Positions 1 to 5,980 are shown, counted from the first letter of the stretch. The stretch is DNA of 16,799 nucleotides from CAZDDI01 sp964504195 (GCA_964504195.1 CAZDDI010000080.1:1-16799); one strand, 5' to 3'. Numbers and translations are program-made. Notes: generated by a model not told the origin, from the letters alone.

Positions 1-5
1 ACAAC

Positions 6-46
6 GGGTTTTTTGGGCGGCGGCAAAGCCGCCGCCCAAAAAACCC
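6..46. terminator. Perfect 19-bp hairpin, terminator-like
   Basis: The arms at 6-24 and 28-46 are exact reverse complements (19 bp) with an AAA loop. The GC-rich core is flanked by an A6/T6 pair, so a U-run follows the GC stem in either direction. It probably ends transcription arriving from the left edge. The gene it would serve lies outside the window. Confidence 0.75.
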
Positions 47-50
47 ACAA

Positions 51-98
51 AAAAAGCTCCCCCCTTTCCCCGCTTGCGGGGAAAGGGGGGAGCTTTTT
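51..98. terminator. Perfect 23-bp hairpin, bidirectional terminator
   Basis: The arms at 51-73 and 76-98 are exact reverse complements (23 bp) around a TT centre. The outer ends are A5 and T5, so it can act as a rho-independent terminator on both strands. It sits four bases after the hairpin at 6-46, forming a tandem double terminator that insulates the peroxide block from upstream transcription. Confidence 0.8.
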
Positions 99-275
99 AT
101 TTTTAGAGCGACCGATTTCACACAAAATCTTATTTACGGATTAATTTCTTAAAATTCATTAGCCGGTAGTCGTTTAGTCTCTTTCCCTGGTACCTGTGTT
201 TGGGGAGTGGCCTTTTTTAGATTTCTTGTAACTATTGCAATCTTTTACAGATATATCTTATCATTATTTTGGGTC
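99..275. other. AT-rich non-coding stretch upstream of perR
   Basis: No gene or RNA was recognised here. The right end holds the palindrome AGATATATCT (249-258) and the motif ATCATTAT (260-267), which is the reverse complement of ATAATGAT at 313-320 on the other side of the perR promoter. These may be regulator half-sites. Confidence 0.4.
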
Positions 276-304
276 TTGACATTTCCTTAGAATAGATATA
301 TAAT
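276..304 (+). promoter_or_regulatory. Consensus sigma-70 promoter of perR
   Basis: TTGACA at 276-281 and TATAAT at 299-304 are separated by 17 bp, matching the consensus at every position. Transcription would start near 311, giving a leader of about 34 nt before perR. Fur/PerR-like half-sites flank it: ATCATTAT at 260-267 upstream, and GATAATGAT at 312-320 over the start point. The segment at 258-272 matches the Bacillus PerR box (TTATAATNATTATAA) at 10 of its 14 fixed positions. Autoregulation by PerR is inferred. Confidence 0.85.
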
Positions 305-344
305 CTTTATAGATAATGATTGTTTTTAAGGATTAGGTATAAAT

Positions 345-797
345 ATGGTTAATATAGAGGTTCGCTTTCAAGTCTTGCTCGCTAAACTCCGCGAGCAGGG
401 GTTTCGTATTACCCCGCAGCGCATCGCCCTGTTGCGCTTGCTTGCCGCGAGTGAGGAACATCCCACCGCTGCGCAACTTTACGAGCAATTGCGTGAACAA
501 TTCCCTACCACCAGCCTCGCGACGGTCTACAAAACTCTGCACGTTCTGAAAGAGCTGGGCGAGGTGTTGGAGTTAGGCTTTGGTGGCGATGAAAGCCGCT
601 TTGATGGCAACGAACCGTACCCACATCCGCACCTGATTTGTGCGCGCTGCCGTAAAATTACAGACCTAGACGTGCCGCAATTCGAGGCGTTAGCCCAGCA
701 AATCGCGACCAGTTCTGGTTTTCGCATCGTTAGCCACCGGCTGGATTTTTTCGGCGTTTGTCCGCAGTGCCAGCAGGATGAATCCAACCAGGGGTAA
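345..797 (+). CDS. perR: PerR-type Fur-family peroxide-sensing repressor
   Basis: This 150-aa protein is a metal-dependent repressor of the Fur family. The N-terminal winged helix (about 15-80) is followed by a dimer/metal domain. Structural zinc is set by Cys99/Cys102 and Cys139/Cys142. The regulatory-metal residues His39, Asp87, His94, His96 and Asp107 line up with His37, Asp85, His91, His93 and Asp104 of Bacillus subtilis PerR. Asp rather than Glu at the last position is reported to favour peroxide sensing over iron sensing. There is one extra residue between Asp87 and His94. The ATG is preceded by AAGGA at 328-332 (12-nt spacer, rather long). The downstream peroxidase genes and the catalase remnant fit a PerR regulon. 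Plain Fur or Zur is less likely, but metal identity cannot be proved from sequence. Confidence 0.85.
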   Translation: MVNIEVRFQVLLAKLREQGFRITPQRIALLRLLAASEEHPTAAQLYEQLREQFPTTSLATVYKTLHVLKELGEVLELGFGGDESRFDGNEPYPHPHLICARCRKITDLDVPQFEALAQQIATSSGFRIVSHRLDFFGVCPQCQQDESNQG

Positions 798-844
798 AAA
801 TCGCTGGAACAGTTTGAGATTTGCCATTTCTAAAGGAGCAAATT

Positions 845-1333
845 ATGACCCAGACCATTTACGACTTTACCGTGACCAATGTGATAGGCTTTCCAGAATC
901 GCTTGACAAGTACCGGGGCAAGGTGTTGCTGATCGTCAACACGGCGAGCAAGTGTGGTTTCACGCCGCAATTTGCAGGGTTGCAGACGCTCTATGACACC
1001 TATCACGACCGAGGGCTGGAGATTTTGGGCTTCCCGTGCAACCAGTTTATGAATCAAGACCCCGGATCGAATGAGGAAATTCATAATTTCTGCCAGATCA
1101 ACTATGGTGTAAGCTTCCCCATGTTCGGTAAAATTGATGTAAACGGCGACCAGGCGCATCCTTTGTACGAACACCTGAAAAAAGCCGCCCCTGGTGCATT
1201 GGGCTTGAAAGCTATCAAGTGGAATTTCACTAAATTCCTGGTAGATGCTGAAGGTAACGTTCTTAAGCGCTTTGAGTCCAACATAGAACCGGCGGATATC
1301 GCGTCGGAGATTGAGGCTTTGCTACCCGGTTAG
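845..1333 (+). CDS. Glutathione-peroxidase-family thiol peroxidase
   Basis: This 162-aa enzyme reduces hydrogen peroxide and organic hydroperoxides. The peroxidatic Cys37 sits in NTASKCGFTPQ; FPCNQF (63-68) and WNFTKF supply the Gln, Trp and Asn of the catalytic tetrad. Cys65 and Cys83 lie 28 and 46 residues after Cys37, matching plant-type GPx proteins that use thioredoxin and resolve through the later cysteine, so thioredoxin is the likelier reductant. Cys, not selenocysteine, is encoded. The start at 845 is chosen because AAAGGAG (832-838) lies 6 nt upstream; an in-frame start at 821 has no such site. It follows perR by 47 bp with no terminator between, so co-transcription is likely. Confidence 0.9.
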   Translation: MTQTIYDFTVTNVIGFPESLDKYRGKVLLIVNTASKCGFTPQFAGLQTLYDTYHDRGLEILGFPCNQFMNQDPGSNEEIHNFCQINYGVSFPMFGKIDVNGDQAHPLYEHLKKAAPGALGLKAIKWNFTKFLVDAEGNVLKRFESNIEPADIASEIEALLPG

Positions 1334-1515
1334 TAGCGTTGACTTGCTGATTTGTTGAACAGGTGGGCTGCCTATTCTATGGCTCATTTTTCAATGCGGA
1401 GGTGAAGAACTAAGATTGAAAATAGCATTAAAAAAACTTCAATCGTAACCAATACGCTATCAGGGCTTTAAGGTGTACTTGTCTACCGTACATTTTCCAA
1501 GTGCATTCAGTTTTA
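1334..1515. other. Non-coding spacer after the GPx gene
   Basis: No gene was recognised. A weak stem GATTGAA/TTCAATC (about 1414-1445) with an A-rich loop could slow transcription but lacks a U-run. The region is AT-rich and unlike the coding DNA on either side. Confidence 0.35.
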
Positions 1516-1582
1516 GCCATGAATTAGCACGAATTTTACGAATTTCTTATTGTTTTCGGGTTAATTCGAGTGAATTCATGGC
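1516..1582. repeat. Imperfect inverted repeat, ACGAATT family
   Basis: The ends GCCATGAATT (1516-1525) and AATTCATGGC (1573-1582) are perfect reverse complements; inside them CGAATT and AATTCG continue the pairing imperfectly. Related pieces (ACGAATACACGAATGG, AAATTCGTGTAA, ATTCGTGGC) occur at 14795-14962. Repeats of this wording are scattered between genes in many bacteria; no transposase is present. It lies 38 bp before the catalase fragment. Confidence 0.55.
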
Positions 1583-1620
1583 AAAAATCTACACGTGTAC
1601 GGCAGCAAAAGGTGTACAAG

Positions 1621-1770
1621 ATGAGCAAAGAAAAAACGCTGACGGACGCTGCTGCTTCCCGATAACCGATCTCACTAACCGTCGGGGAGCGCGGGCCGAT
1701 GCTGATGAAAGACCATTGTCTCTTGGAGAAGCTGTTGCACTTCAATCGCGAGCGGATCCCGGAGCATGTG
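1621..1770 (+). pseudogene. Truncated, frameshifted catalase N-terminus
   Basis: Reading from the ATG at 1621 gives MSKEKTLTDAAASR, then a stop, then (same frame) VGERGPMLMKD and LLEKLLHFNRERIPEHV. This follows the start of clade-3 haem catalases, where SKxxLTxAAG is followed by DNQNSLTAG, then RGPxLxxD and LEKLxHFNRERIPERVVHAKG. Around the stop the neighbouring frame reads PDNRS, matching part of the DNQNS segment, so small indels broke the frame. Similarity ends at the residue before VHAKG, where unrelated DNA reading AAGCCTTTCAAATCT begins. The catalytic His and all the rest (about 90% of a usual 480-500 aa catalase) are missing. No ribosome binding site is evident. Its place among PerR-type peroxide genes suggests a lost catalase. 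Confidence 0.8.
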
Positions 1771-1844
1771 TTAAGCCTTTCAAATCTACCAGGTTTGTAG
1801 GCTAAACTTAATGTAGTGACTATTTCACAAAAGGAGATTTTACT

Positions 1845-2477
1845 ATGAGTATGCCGTTGATTGGAGATAAATTCCCTGAGATGACCGTGACCACGACGCA
1901 CGGGACGATGAATCTGCCGCAGGATTTGAAGGGCAAGTGGTTCATTCTCTTCAGCCACCCCGCGGATTTTACGCCCGTCTGCACCACCGAGTTCCACGCC
2001 TTCCAGCAGCTCTACCCGCAGTTCCGCGAGCTGAACACGGAGCTGGTGGGACTGAGCATTGACCAGGTCTTTAGTCACATCAAGTGGATCGAGTGGATTG
2101 ACGAGAACCTCAAGACCAAGATTGAGTTCCCGCTGATTGCGGATCACGGGCAGGTGGCGGAGATGCTGGGGCTGGTACATCCCGGGGCCGGATCTAGCAC
2201 TGTGCGCGCCGTGTTCTTCGTTGACCCGAAGGGCACCATCCGCGCCATCCTTTACTACCCGGCGGAGCTGGGTCGCAACTTCGACGAGATTTTGCGCATG
2301 ATCAAGGGCTTCCAGCTCGCGGACAAGGAAAAGGTCGCTATCCCAGCGAACTGGCCCAACAACGCGCTCTTCGGGAGCGATGTCATCGTCCCGCCCGCCA
2401 AAACCATGAAGGATGCCGCTGCCCGCAAGGGCCAGGAAGGCTGTCTCGATTGGTGGCTCTGTCACCGTCCAGCGTAA
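1845..2477 (+). CDS. Peroxiredoxin, archaeal/Prx6-like 2-Cys type
   Basis: This 210-aa cytosolic enzyme reduces hydrogen peroxide and alkyl hydroperoxides. The peroxidatic Cys46 lies in PADFTPVCTTE (39-49); the long C-terminal arm ends with Cys200 and Cys206 in GCLDWWLCH. The six-residue spacing and position match Aeropyrum pernix peroxiredoxin (Cys207/Cys213), where the distal Cys resolves, so it is not a short AhpC with a GTVC-type resolver. AAAAGGAG at 1829-1836 lies 8 nt before the ATG. The likely electron donor is a thioredoxin-like protein. It is separated from the GPx gene by 511 bp of repeats and catalase debris, and followed by a strong terminator, so it is probably transcribed from its own, unidentified promoter. 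Confidence 0.92.
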   Translation: MSMPLIGDKFPEMTVTTTHGTMNLPQDLKGKWFILFSHPADFTPVCTTEFHAFQQLYPQFRELNTELVGLSIDQVFSHIKWIEWIDENLKTKIEFPLIADHGQVAEMLGLVHPGAGSSTVRAVFFVDPKGTIRAILYYPAELGRNFDEILRMIKGFQLADKEKVAIPANWPNNALFGSDVIVPPAKTMKDAAARKGQEGCLDWWLCHRPA

Positions 2478-2489
2478 TCCATGCACCAC

Positions 2490-2533
2490 AACGGGGTAGC
2501 TGCCGGGAAATTCCCGTGGCTACCCCGTTTTTT
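2490..2533 (+). terminator. Rho-independent terminator after peroxiredoxin
   Basis: The arms AACGGGGTAGC (2490-2500) and GCTACCCCGTT (2519-2529) pair perfectly, with an inner CGGG/CCCG stem, and T6 runs through 2528-2533. It lies 12 bp after the peroxiredoxin stop and separates the peroxide block from the arsenic island. Confidence 0.92.
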
Positions 2534-2616
2534 CGTGCAATGTATGGCGCTTTGCAGAAATGGACAGTTTGTTCTCATCTCCTTCGGGGTGTTTGACAGG
2601 CAGCTACGTCAGTGCG

Positions 2617-2645
2617 TTTGCACAAATCCCGCTTTGCGGTATCAT
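2617..2645 (+). promoter_or_regulatory. Promoter of the arsC operon
   Basis: TTTGCA at 2617-2622, a 17-bp spacer and TATCAT at 2640-2645 make a moderate sigma-70 promoter. Its -10 directly abuts the ATTCA-N6-TGAAT operator, the same arrangement as at 6098-6146, which supports the assignment. Confidence 0.6.
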
Positions 2646-2665
2646 ACATTCAAATTTATGAATAC
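2646..2665 (+). promoter_or_regulatory. Putative ArsR operator upstream of arsC
   Basis: ACATTCA-AATTTA-TGAATAC is an inverted repeat (ATTCA/TGAAT perfect, outer pairs degenerate). It follows the -10 hexamer directly and would block the start point. The same element with perfect 7-bp arms precedes the permease gene at 6127-6146. ArsR/SmtB-family proteins commonly bind such imperfect palindromes. Confidence 0.65.
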
Positions 2666-2681
2666 GAAAGTGAGATAGGCC

Positions 2682-3140
2682 ATGGCAAAAATCACCGTTT
2701 TATTTCTTTGTACCGGAAATTCCTGCCGCAGCCAGATGGCCGAGGGTTGGGCGCGGCATTTGAAAGGTGATGCGCTCGAAGTCTACTCGGCGGGCATTGA
2801 AACGCATGGGATGAACCTTAACGCGGTCAGAGTGATGGCTGAGGCAGGGGTGGACATTTCCGGTCACCGCAGCAAGCACGTCAGTGAAGTGCTGCATATT
2901 CCCTTCGATTATGTCATCACCGTCTGTGGGCACGCGCAAGAGCACTGCCCGGTCTTTCCGGGGCAGGCTACAGTCATCCATCATGGTTTTGATGATCCGC
3001 CCAAGCTGGCTGCCGACGCAAAAACGGAAGCGGAAGCACTCACCCACTATCGCCGCGTGCGCGATGAAATCCGCGCCTACATCGAGACACTGCCGGAGGC
3101 GCTGGCGCAGCATAGCCCGTTCACCTTTATAGCCCGATAG
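2682..3140 (+). CDS. arsC: Arsenate reductase, thioredoxin-coupled LMW-PTP type
   Basis: This 152-aa cytosolic enzyme reduces arsenate to arsenite. The P-loop CTGNSCRS gives the CX5R motif Cys10-Arg16. Cys82 and Cys89 in VCGHAQEHC form the disulfide cascade, and Asp105 in GFDDPP is the general acid position. Cys10, Cys15, Cys82, Cys89 and Asp105 have the same numbering as in Staphylococcus aureus pI258 ArsC, which is recycled by thioredoxin. The ribosome binding site is weak (only GAG/AGG fragments before the ATG at 2682). It is the first gene of a six-gene unit that also encodes thioredoxin-like partners and an ArsR. Confidence 0.95.
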   Translation: MAKITVLFLCTGNSCRSQMAEGWARHLKGDALEVYSAGIETHGMNLNAVRVMAEAGVDISGHRSKHVSEVLHIPFDYVITVCGHAQEHCPVFPGQATVIHHGFDDPPKLAADAKTEAEALTHYRRVRDEIRAYIETLPEALAQHSPFTFIAR

Positions 3141-3146
3141 TTGATG

Positions 3147-3190
3147 GTCGAGTAGTCCTTAGTCGAGGGCTGACTACAAGACTATTCGAC
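3147..3190 (+). other. Intercistronic stem-loop in the arsC operon
   Basis: GTCGAGTAGTC (3147-3157) pairs with GACTATTCGAC (3180-3190), 11 bp with one G-U, and an inner stem TAGTC/GACTA (3160-3164/3172-3176) extends it. No U-run follows, so it is more likely a mRNA stabiliser, processing site or inserted repeat than a terminator. Confidence 0.5.
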
Positions 3191-3209
3191 TAGGAGACGC
3201 CAGACTAAC

Positions 3210-3719
3210 ATGAGTGCATATCGCCAAATTTTGATAGATGGTTCACCGGTGGGCCTACAAGGGCTGGATGATGCCTTGGAGTCCCTGCGCGCTGCGGGTT
3301 GGCAGCCGGGCGCGACAGGGCTGGGGATGGAGCTGGTGCAGCGCTTGAGCCGCGATAATTACATTCCCCGCACAGCGCAAGCCAATTTCGCCGCTGCATT
3401 GGAGCGGGAGTATGCCGCGTATCTGGCGCGAGGCGAAAGCGACGTACCTACACGCAAGACCGGTTACGGGATATGGCGTGGTCACCCGCGTGAGACTGTC
3501 CCCTGGTTCCCCACTGTCAACGATGATCTCTGCGACGGCTGCGGCGTCTGCCTCAAACTGTGCAGTACACATTGCCTCGCGCCCACCGAGGATGGCAAGG
3601 TCTGGGTGGCCGATCCCTTCGCTTGCGTGGTGGGGTGCAGCTCCTGCGCGACTATCTGCAAGCCCAAAGCCATCACCTTTCCGCCGCGCGCGATGTTGGA
3701 TGCGTACAAGCAAAAGTAA
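3210..3719 (+). CDS. Two-[4Fe-4S] ferredoxin-like protein with novel N-domain
   Basis: This 169-aa protein has a C-terminal bacterial-type ferredoxin domain: Cys108, Cys111, Cys114, Cys118 (CX2CX2CX3C) and Cys139, Cys143, Cys146, Cys150 (CX3CX2CX3C, in CVVGCSSCATIC), enough for two [4Fe-4S] clusters. An additional Cys122 follows the first set. Residues 1-85 are a predicted helical domain with NYIPRTA and LEREYAAYL, then GHPRETVPWFPTV leads into the clusters; I recognise no named function for it. There is no signal peptide or membrane segment. AGGAG at 3192-3196 is 13 nt from the ATG, an unusually long spacing. Placement between arsC and thioredoxin/CcdA genes suggests electron delivery to thiol chemistry, which is inference. 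Confidence 0.85.
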   Translation: MSAYRQILIDGSPVGLQGLDDALESLRAAGWQPGATGLGMELVQRLSRDNYIPRTAQANFAAALEREYAAYLARGESDVPTRKTGYGIWRGHPRETVPWFPTVNDDLCDGCGVCLKLCSTHCLAPTEDGKVWVADPFACVVGCSSCATICKPKAITFPPRAMLDAYKQK

Positions 3720-3786
3720 AGCCGCATTGGAACTTACGCAAAGCCGCCAAGAACGCCAAGTTTTCTCTTTAGGTTGAATGAAAATT
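3720..3786. other. Non-coding spacer with degenerate short repeat
   Basis: The text ACGCAAAG-CCGCCAAG-AACGCCAAG is a degenerate tandem of a roughly 9-nt unit, of a kind often seen between genes. No gene was seen. Confidence 0.3.
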
Positions 3787-3789
3787 CGG

Positions 3790-3826
3790 GGAACTGGCGT
3801 TCCCCTCAGAGCGGATCGCCAGTTCC
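3790..3826. repeat. Paired 14-bp palindromic repeat, copy 1
   Basis: GGAACTGGCGTTCC (3790-3803) and GGATCGCCAGTTCC (3813-3826) are two inverted copies of one 14-bp unit, related to GGATTGCTAAATCC (6003-6016) and GGATCGCTAGATCC (14849-14862). Together they can fold with 10-bp arms GGAACTGGCG/CGCCAGTTCC. It lies inside the operon between the ferredoxin and thioredoxin genes. Confidence 0.6.
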
Positions 3827-3873
3827 GCGATTGGGTAAGTATTCAAGATTCGCCATTCTCAAGGGAGTAAATC

Positions 3874-4488
3874 ATGTCCAAAAAAAGAACTCAACGTCCG
3901 GCTCAGAAGCCAGCTGCTAAACGGGTCGCCCCCACGCCCTGGCAGATCGGGGTATTGGTCGCTGTACTCGTTTTGATTGCCGGTGTGTTCTGGCTCAAAG
4001 GCCGTTCGGCAGCCTCCGAGGCGACAGCGGCTACCCCACCCGCCCTGGTGACGCCCACCGGCGAAGGGATAGCGGAAGCACAACCGTTGCCCGATTTGCT
4101 GCTGCCGACAGAAGAGGCCGCCCTGCCGGTCGCGCAGGGCGATCTCGCGCCGCGCGCGGGTGAGTTGCCCGAAGCGCACCTCGAACGGATGATGGCAGAG
4201 GGGCAGCCTATTCTGGCCTTTTTCCACTCCTATACCTGCTACCAATGCACCGAGATGGATAAGCTCGTGCAGCAGTTGCACCCGGACTTTGCCGGGCAGG
4301 TGGCGCTGGTGGATGTGAACGTCTATGATGACGCCAACCGCGCGTTGCTGCAACGCGCAGGGATTAGCGTCATCCCCACCATGATTTTCATTGACCGCGC
4401 AGGTGCAGGACAGGTTTACACCGGTATGATGGCGGTTGAGGAATTACGGGACTTGTTTGTGACCGTCGCGGAAGGCACACTCCAATGA
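3874..4488 (+). CDS. Membrane-anchored thioredoxin-fold protein
   Basis: This 204-aa protein has a basic N-terminus (1-20), one transmembrane helix (about 23-41), a Pro/Ala/Glu-rich linker (45-100) and a thioredoxin domain. The active site is FFHSYTCYQC with Cys122-Tyr-Gln-Cys125, and the cis-proline is Pro168 in VIPTM. The positive-inside rule puts the Trx domain outside the cytoplasm. It probably exchanges electrons with the CcdA-like protein whose start codon overlaps its stop (ATGA at 4485-4488), the classic arrangement for an extracytoplasmic thiol pathway. AAGGGAG (3861-3867) lies 6 nt before the ATG. The substrate is unknown; keeping a thiol-dependent metalloid step or exporter cysteines reduced would fit. 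Confidence 0.88.
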   Translation: MSKKRTQRPAQKPAAKRVAPTPWQIGVLVAVLVLIAGVFWLKGRSAASEATAATPPALVTPTGEGIAEAQPLPDLLLPTEEAALPVAQGDLAPRAGELPEAHLERMMAEGQPILAFFHSYTCYQCTEMDKLVQQLHPDFAGQVALVDVNVYDDANRALLQRAGISVIPTMIFIDRAGAGQVYTGMMAVEELRDLFVTVAEGTLQ

Positions 4489-5165
4489 ACTTCGACCCTA
4501 CCGTACTGCAAAACGCTTCCCCGCTGGCCTTCCTGCTCGTATTCTTGGGTGGGATTGTGACCAGCATCGGCCCGTGCAATGTGGCGATGATCCCGCTCGT
4601 CATCGGCTATGTGGGCGGGGCGAAGGCGCAGCTCACGCGCGGGCGGGCTTTTATCCTTTCCTTGACCTTTGCCGTGGGGCTGGCCCTGACCTTTATGGGC
4701 TTGGGGCTGGTCGCTGCGCTGGTGGGCGGGCTGTTTGGCGGGACGACGCGCGTGTGGTACTACGTCGTTGCGGCGGTGTGTGTGCTCATCGGCGTGCAAA
4801 TCCTCGCGGGCTTCGAGCTGCCGGAGCTGCCCGGCGTGGGCCGGCTGCGCGAGCGCGTCACCTTGCGCGGCATCCCCGGCGCGCTGAGCCTGGGGCTGGT
4901 GTCGGGGCTGGTCGCCTCGCAGTGCGCCACGCCGGTGCTGGCGGCGATCCTCACTTATGTGATGGCACAGGAAGGGGCGCTGGTGTATGGCGCAGCACTG
5001 CTTTTCATCTACGCGCTAGGGCGCGGTGTGCCCATCGTGTTGGCCGGGACGTTCGCCGGGTTCTTGCAACAGCTCAAGGCCCTGGCCCGCTGGACACCCG
5101 TACTGGAAAAGGTCAGTGGTGTGATTGTGCTAGGCGTGGGCTTATATTTCTTGTGGATTGCGTGA
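4485..5165 (+). CDS. ccdA: CcdA/DsbD-family transmembrane electron carrier
   Basis: This 226-aa integral membrane protein has about six hydrophobic helices. It carries reducing equivalents from cytosolic thioredoxin to extracytoplasmic thioredoxin-like proteins. The redox pair is Cys31 in TSIGPCNVAMIPL (first helix) and Cys147 in ASQCATPVL (fourth helix), at the positions used by CcdA/DsbD-beta. The symmetric repeat is visible: each half has a Cys-x2/3-Pro-like motif after small residues. Its start overlaps the upstream thioredoxin stop by 4 bp, so the two are translationally coupled and probably partners. It could instead serve cytochrome c maturation as true CcdA does, but no ccs/ccm genes are here. 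Confidence 0.88.
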   Translation: MNFDPTVLQNASPLAFLLVFLGGIVTSIGPCNVAMIPLVIGYVGGAKAQLTRGRAFILSLTFAVGLALTFMGLGLVAALVGGLFGGTTRVWYYVVAAVCVLIGVQILAGFELPELPGVGRLRERVTLRGIPGALSLGLVSGLVASQCATPVLAAILTYVMAQEGALVYGAALLFIYALGRGVPIVLAGTFAGFLQQLKALARWTPVLEKVSGVIVLGVGLYFLWIA

Positions 5166-5172
5166 GGTAAGC

Positions 5173-5526
5173 ATGACCGTACCCTCCGATGAACTGGCAA
5201 TGCTATTCAAGGCATTGAGTCACCCGCAACGGTTGGCGATTCTGCGCTTGCTAGAAGGGCGTGAACTATGTGTGTGTGACATTGAAGAGGCGCTAGATTT
5301 GCGCCAGGCGTATGTTTCTCAACAGCTGACCCAGCTCCGCGAGGCGGGGCTGGTCTGTTTTCGCAAGGACGGCTGGAATGTGCGTTATCGCATTGCGCGC
5401 CCGGAGGTTCACACGCTGTTGGAGATGGCGGAGACTATTCACGATATGTTGGGAGAATGTGCGCTGGCAACACCGGAACAAATCACTGGCGAATATGATT
5501 CTATATCCAATTGTGGCAAGGAGTGA
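5173..5526 (+). CDS. arsR: ArsR-family metalloid-responsive repressor (1)
   Basis: This 117-aa winged-helix repressor has the helix-turn-helix at about 38-62 (ALDLRQAYVSQQLTQLREAG) and a beta-wing after it. ELCVCD at 31-36 places Cys33 and Cys35 in the helix that holds the classic ArsR arsenite/antimonite ligands; Cys62, Cys96 and Cys114 are further thiols. The ATG at 5173 is chosen because GAGG (5164-5167) lies 5 nt upstream; an in-frame TTG at 5158 would overlap ccdA. It begins 7 bp after ccdA and ends 1 bp before osmC. It probably binds ACATTCA-N6-TGAATGT sites before arsC and the permease, giving autoregulation; this is inferred from position. Confidence 0.9.
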   Translation: MTVPSDELAMLFKALSHPQRLAILRLLEGRELCVCDIEEALDLRQAYVSQQLTQLREAGLVCFRKDGWNVRYRIARPEVHTLLEMAETIHDMLGECALATPEQITGEYDSISNCGKE

Positions 5527-5527
5527 T

Positions 5528-5980
5528 ATGAGCGAGCAAAGCAAATTACAAGTAAAAGTCTATGGCGCGAGCGAGAGCGCGACGCGCATGGAAGTTAGTT
5601 CCGGGAAGTTCAAACTGGTGATTGACGAGCCAGAAAGCATGGGCGGTACGGATGCCGGCCCGACGCCTGTGCAGGTCTTGTTGATGGGGCTGGCGGGTTG
5701 CCTAAATGTGACCGGACATCTGATCGCCCAACAACAGGGCTTGGTACTGCGAGGGATGCAGATCAAAATCACCGGCGACTTGAACCCTAACGCCTTTTTG
5801 GGGCGTTCCTTCGAGGCGCGGGCTGGGTTCGAGCGCATCGAGGTCACGATTACCGCCGATGCACTCGATGCTACCGAAGAGGTCCTGCGCGTCTGGATTG
5901 AGGAGATCGAGCGGCGTTGTCCGGTCACGGATAACCTCCGCGCCGAGACAGAGATGGTGGTTACGGTAAAGCGCGCTTGA
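5528..5980 (+). CDS. OsmC-family thiol peroxidase
   Basis: This 150-aa protein of the OsmC/Ohr superfamily has the two redox cysteines of the family: Cys58 in MGLAGCLNVTGH and Cys131 in ERRCPVTDNL. Ohr/OsmC enzymes reduce organic hydroperoxides using lipoyl or other dithiols. The start at 5528 is supported by AAGGAG (5518-5523) inside the end of arsR, 4 nt away. It is the last gene of the arsC unit. OsmC-type proteins without a known substrate occur near small redox-active thioredoxins; here it could repair oxidants formed by metalloid stress or take part in the thiol relay. The precise substrate is not visible. Confidence 0.85.
   Translation: MSEQSKLQVKVYGASESATRMEVSSGKFKLVIDEPESMGGTDAGPTPVQVLLMGLAGCLNVTGHLIAQQQGLVLRGMQIKITGDLNPNAFLGRSFEARAGFERIEVTITADALDATEEVLRVWIEEIERRCPVTDNLRAETEMVVTVKRA

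Noticed and set aside
1473..1805. 110-aa plus-strand open frame
   Set aside because: It crosses the inverted repeat and the catalase debris in a different frame, has no ribosome binding site, and its protein has no family features.
1536..2489. 317-aa minus-strand open frame
   Set aside because: It is antisense to the well-supported peroxiredoxin gene and repeat DNA, with no ribosome binding site or recognisable motif.
2481..2678. 65-aa plus-strand open frame between peroxiredoxin and arsC
   Set aside because: It contains the terminator at 2490-2533 and the arsC promoter and operator, so it is not a gene.
3720..3780. Possible CRISPR-like or tandem repeat array
   Set aside because: The units are only about 9 nt, degenerate and without spacers.
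5378..5527. Upstream extension of the OsmC gene
   Set aside because: It would overlap most of the end of arsR; the AAGGAG just before 5528 and the family N-terminus support the shorter form.
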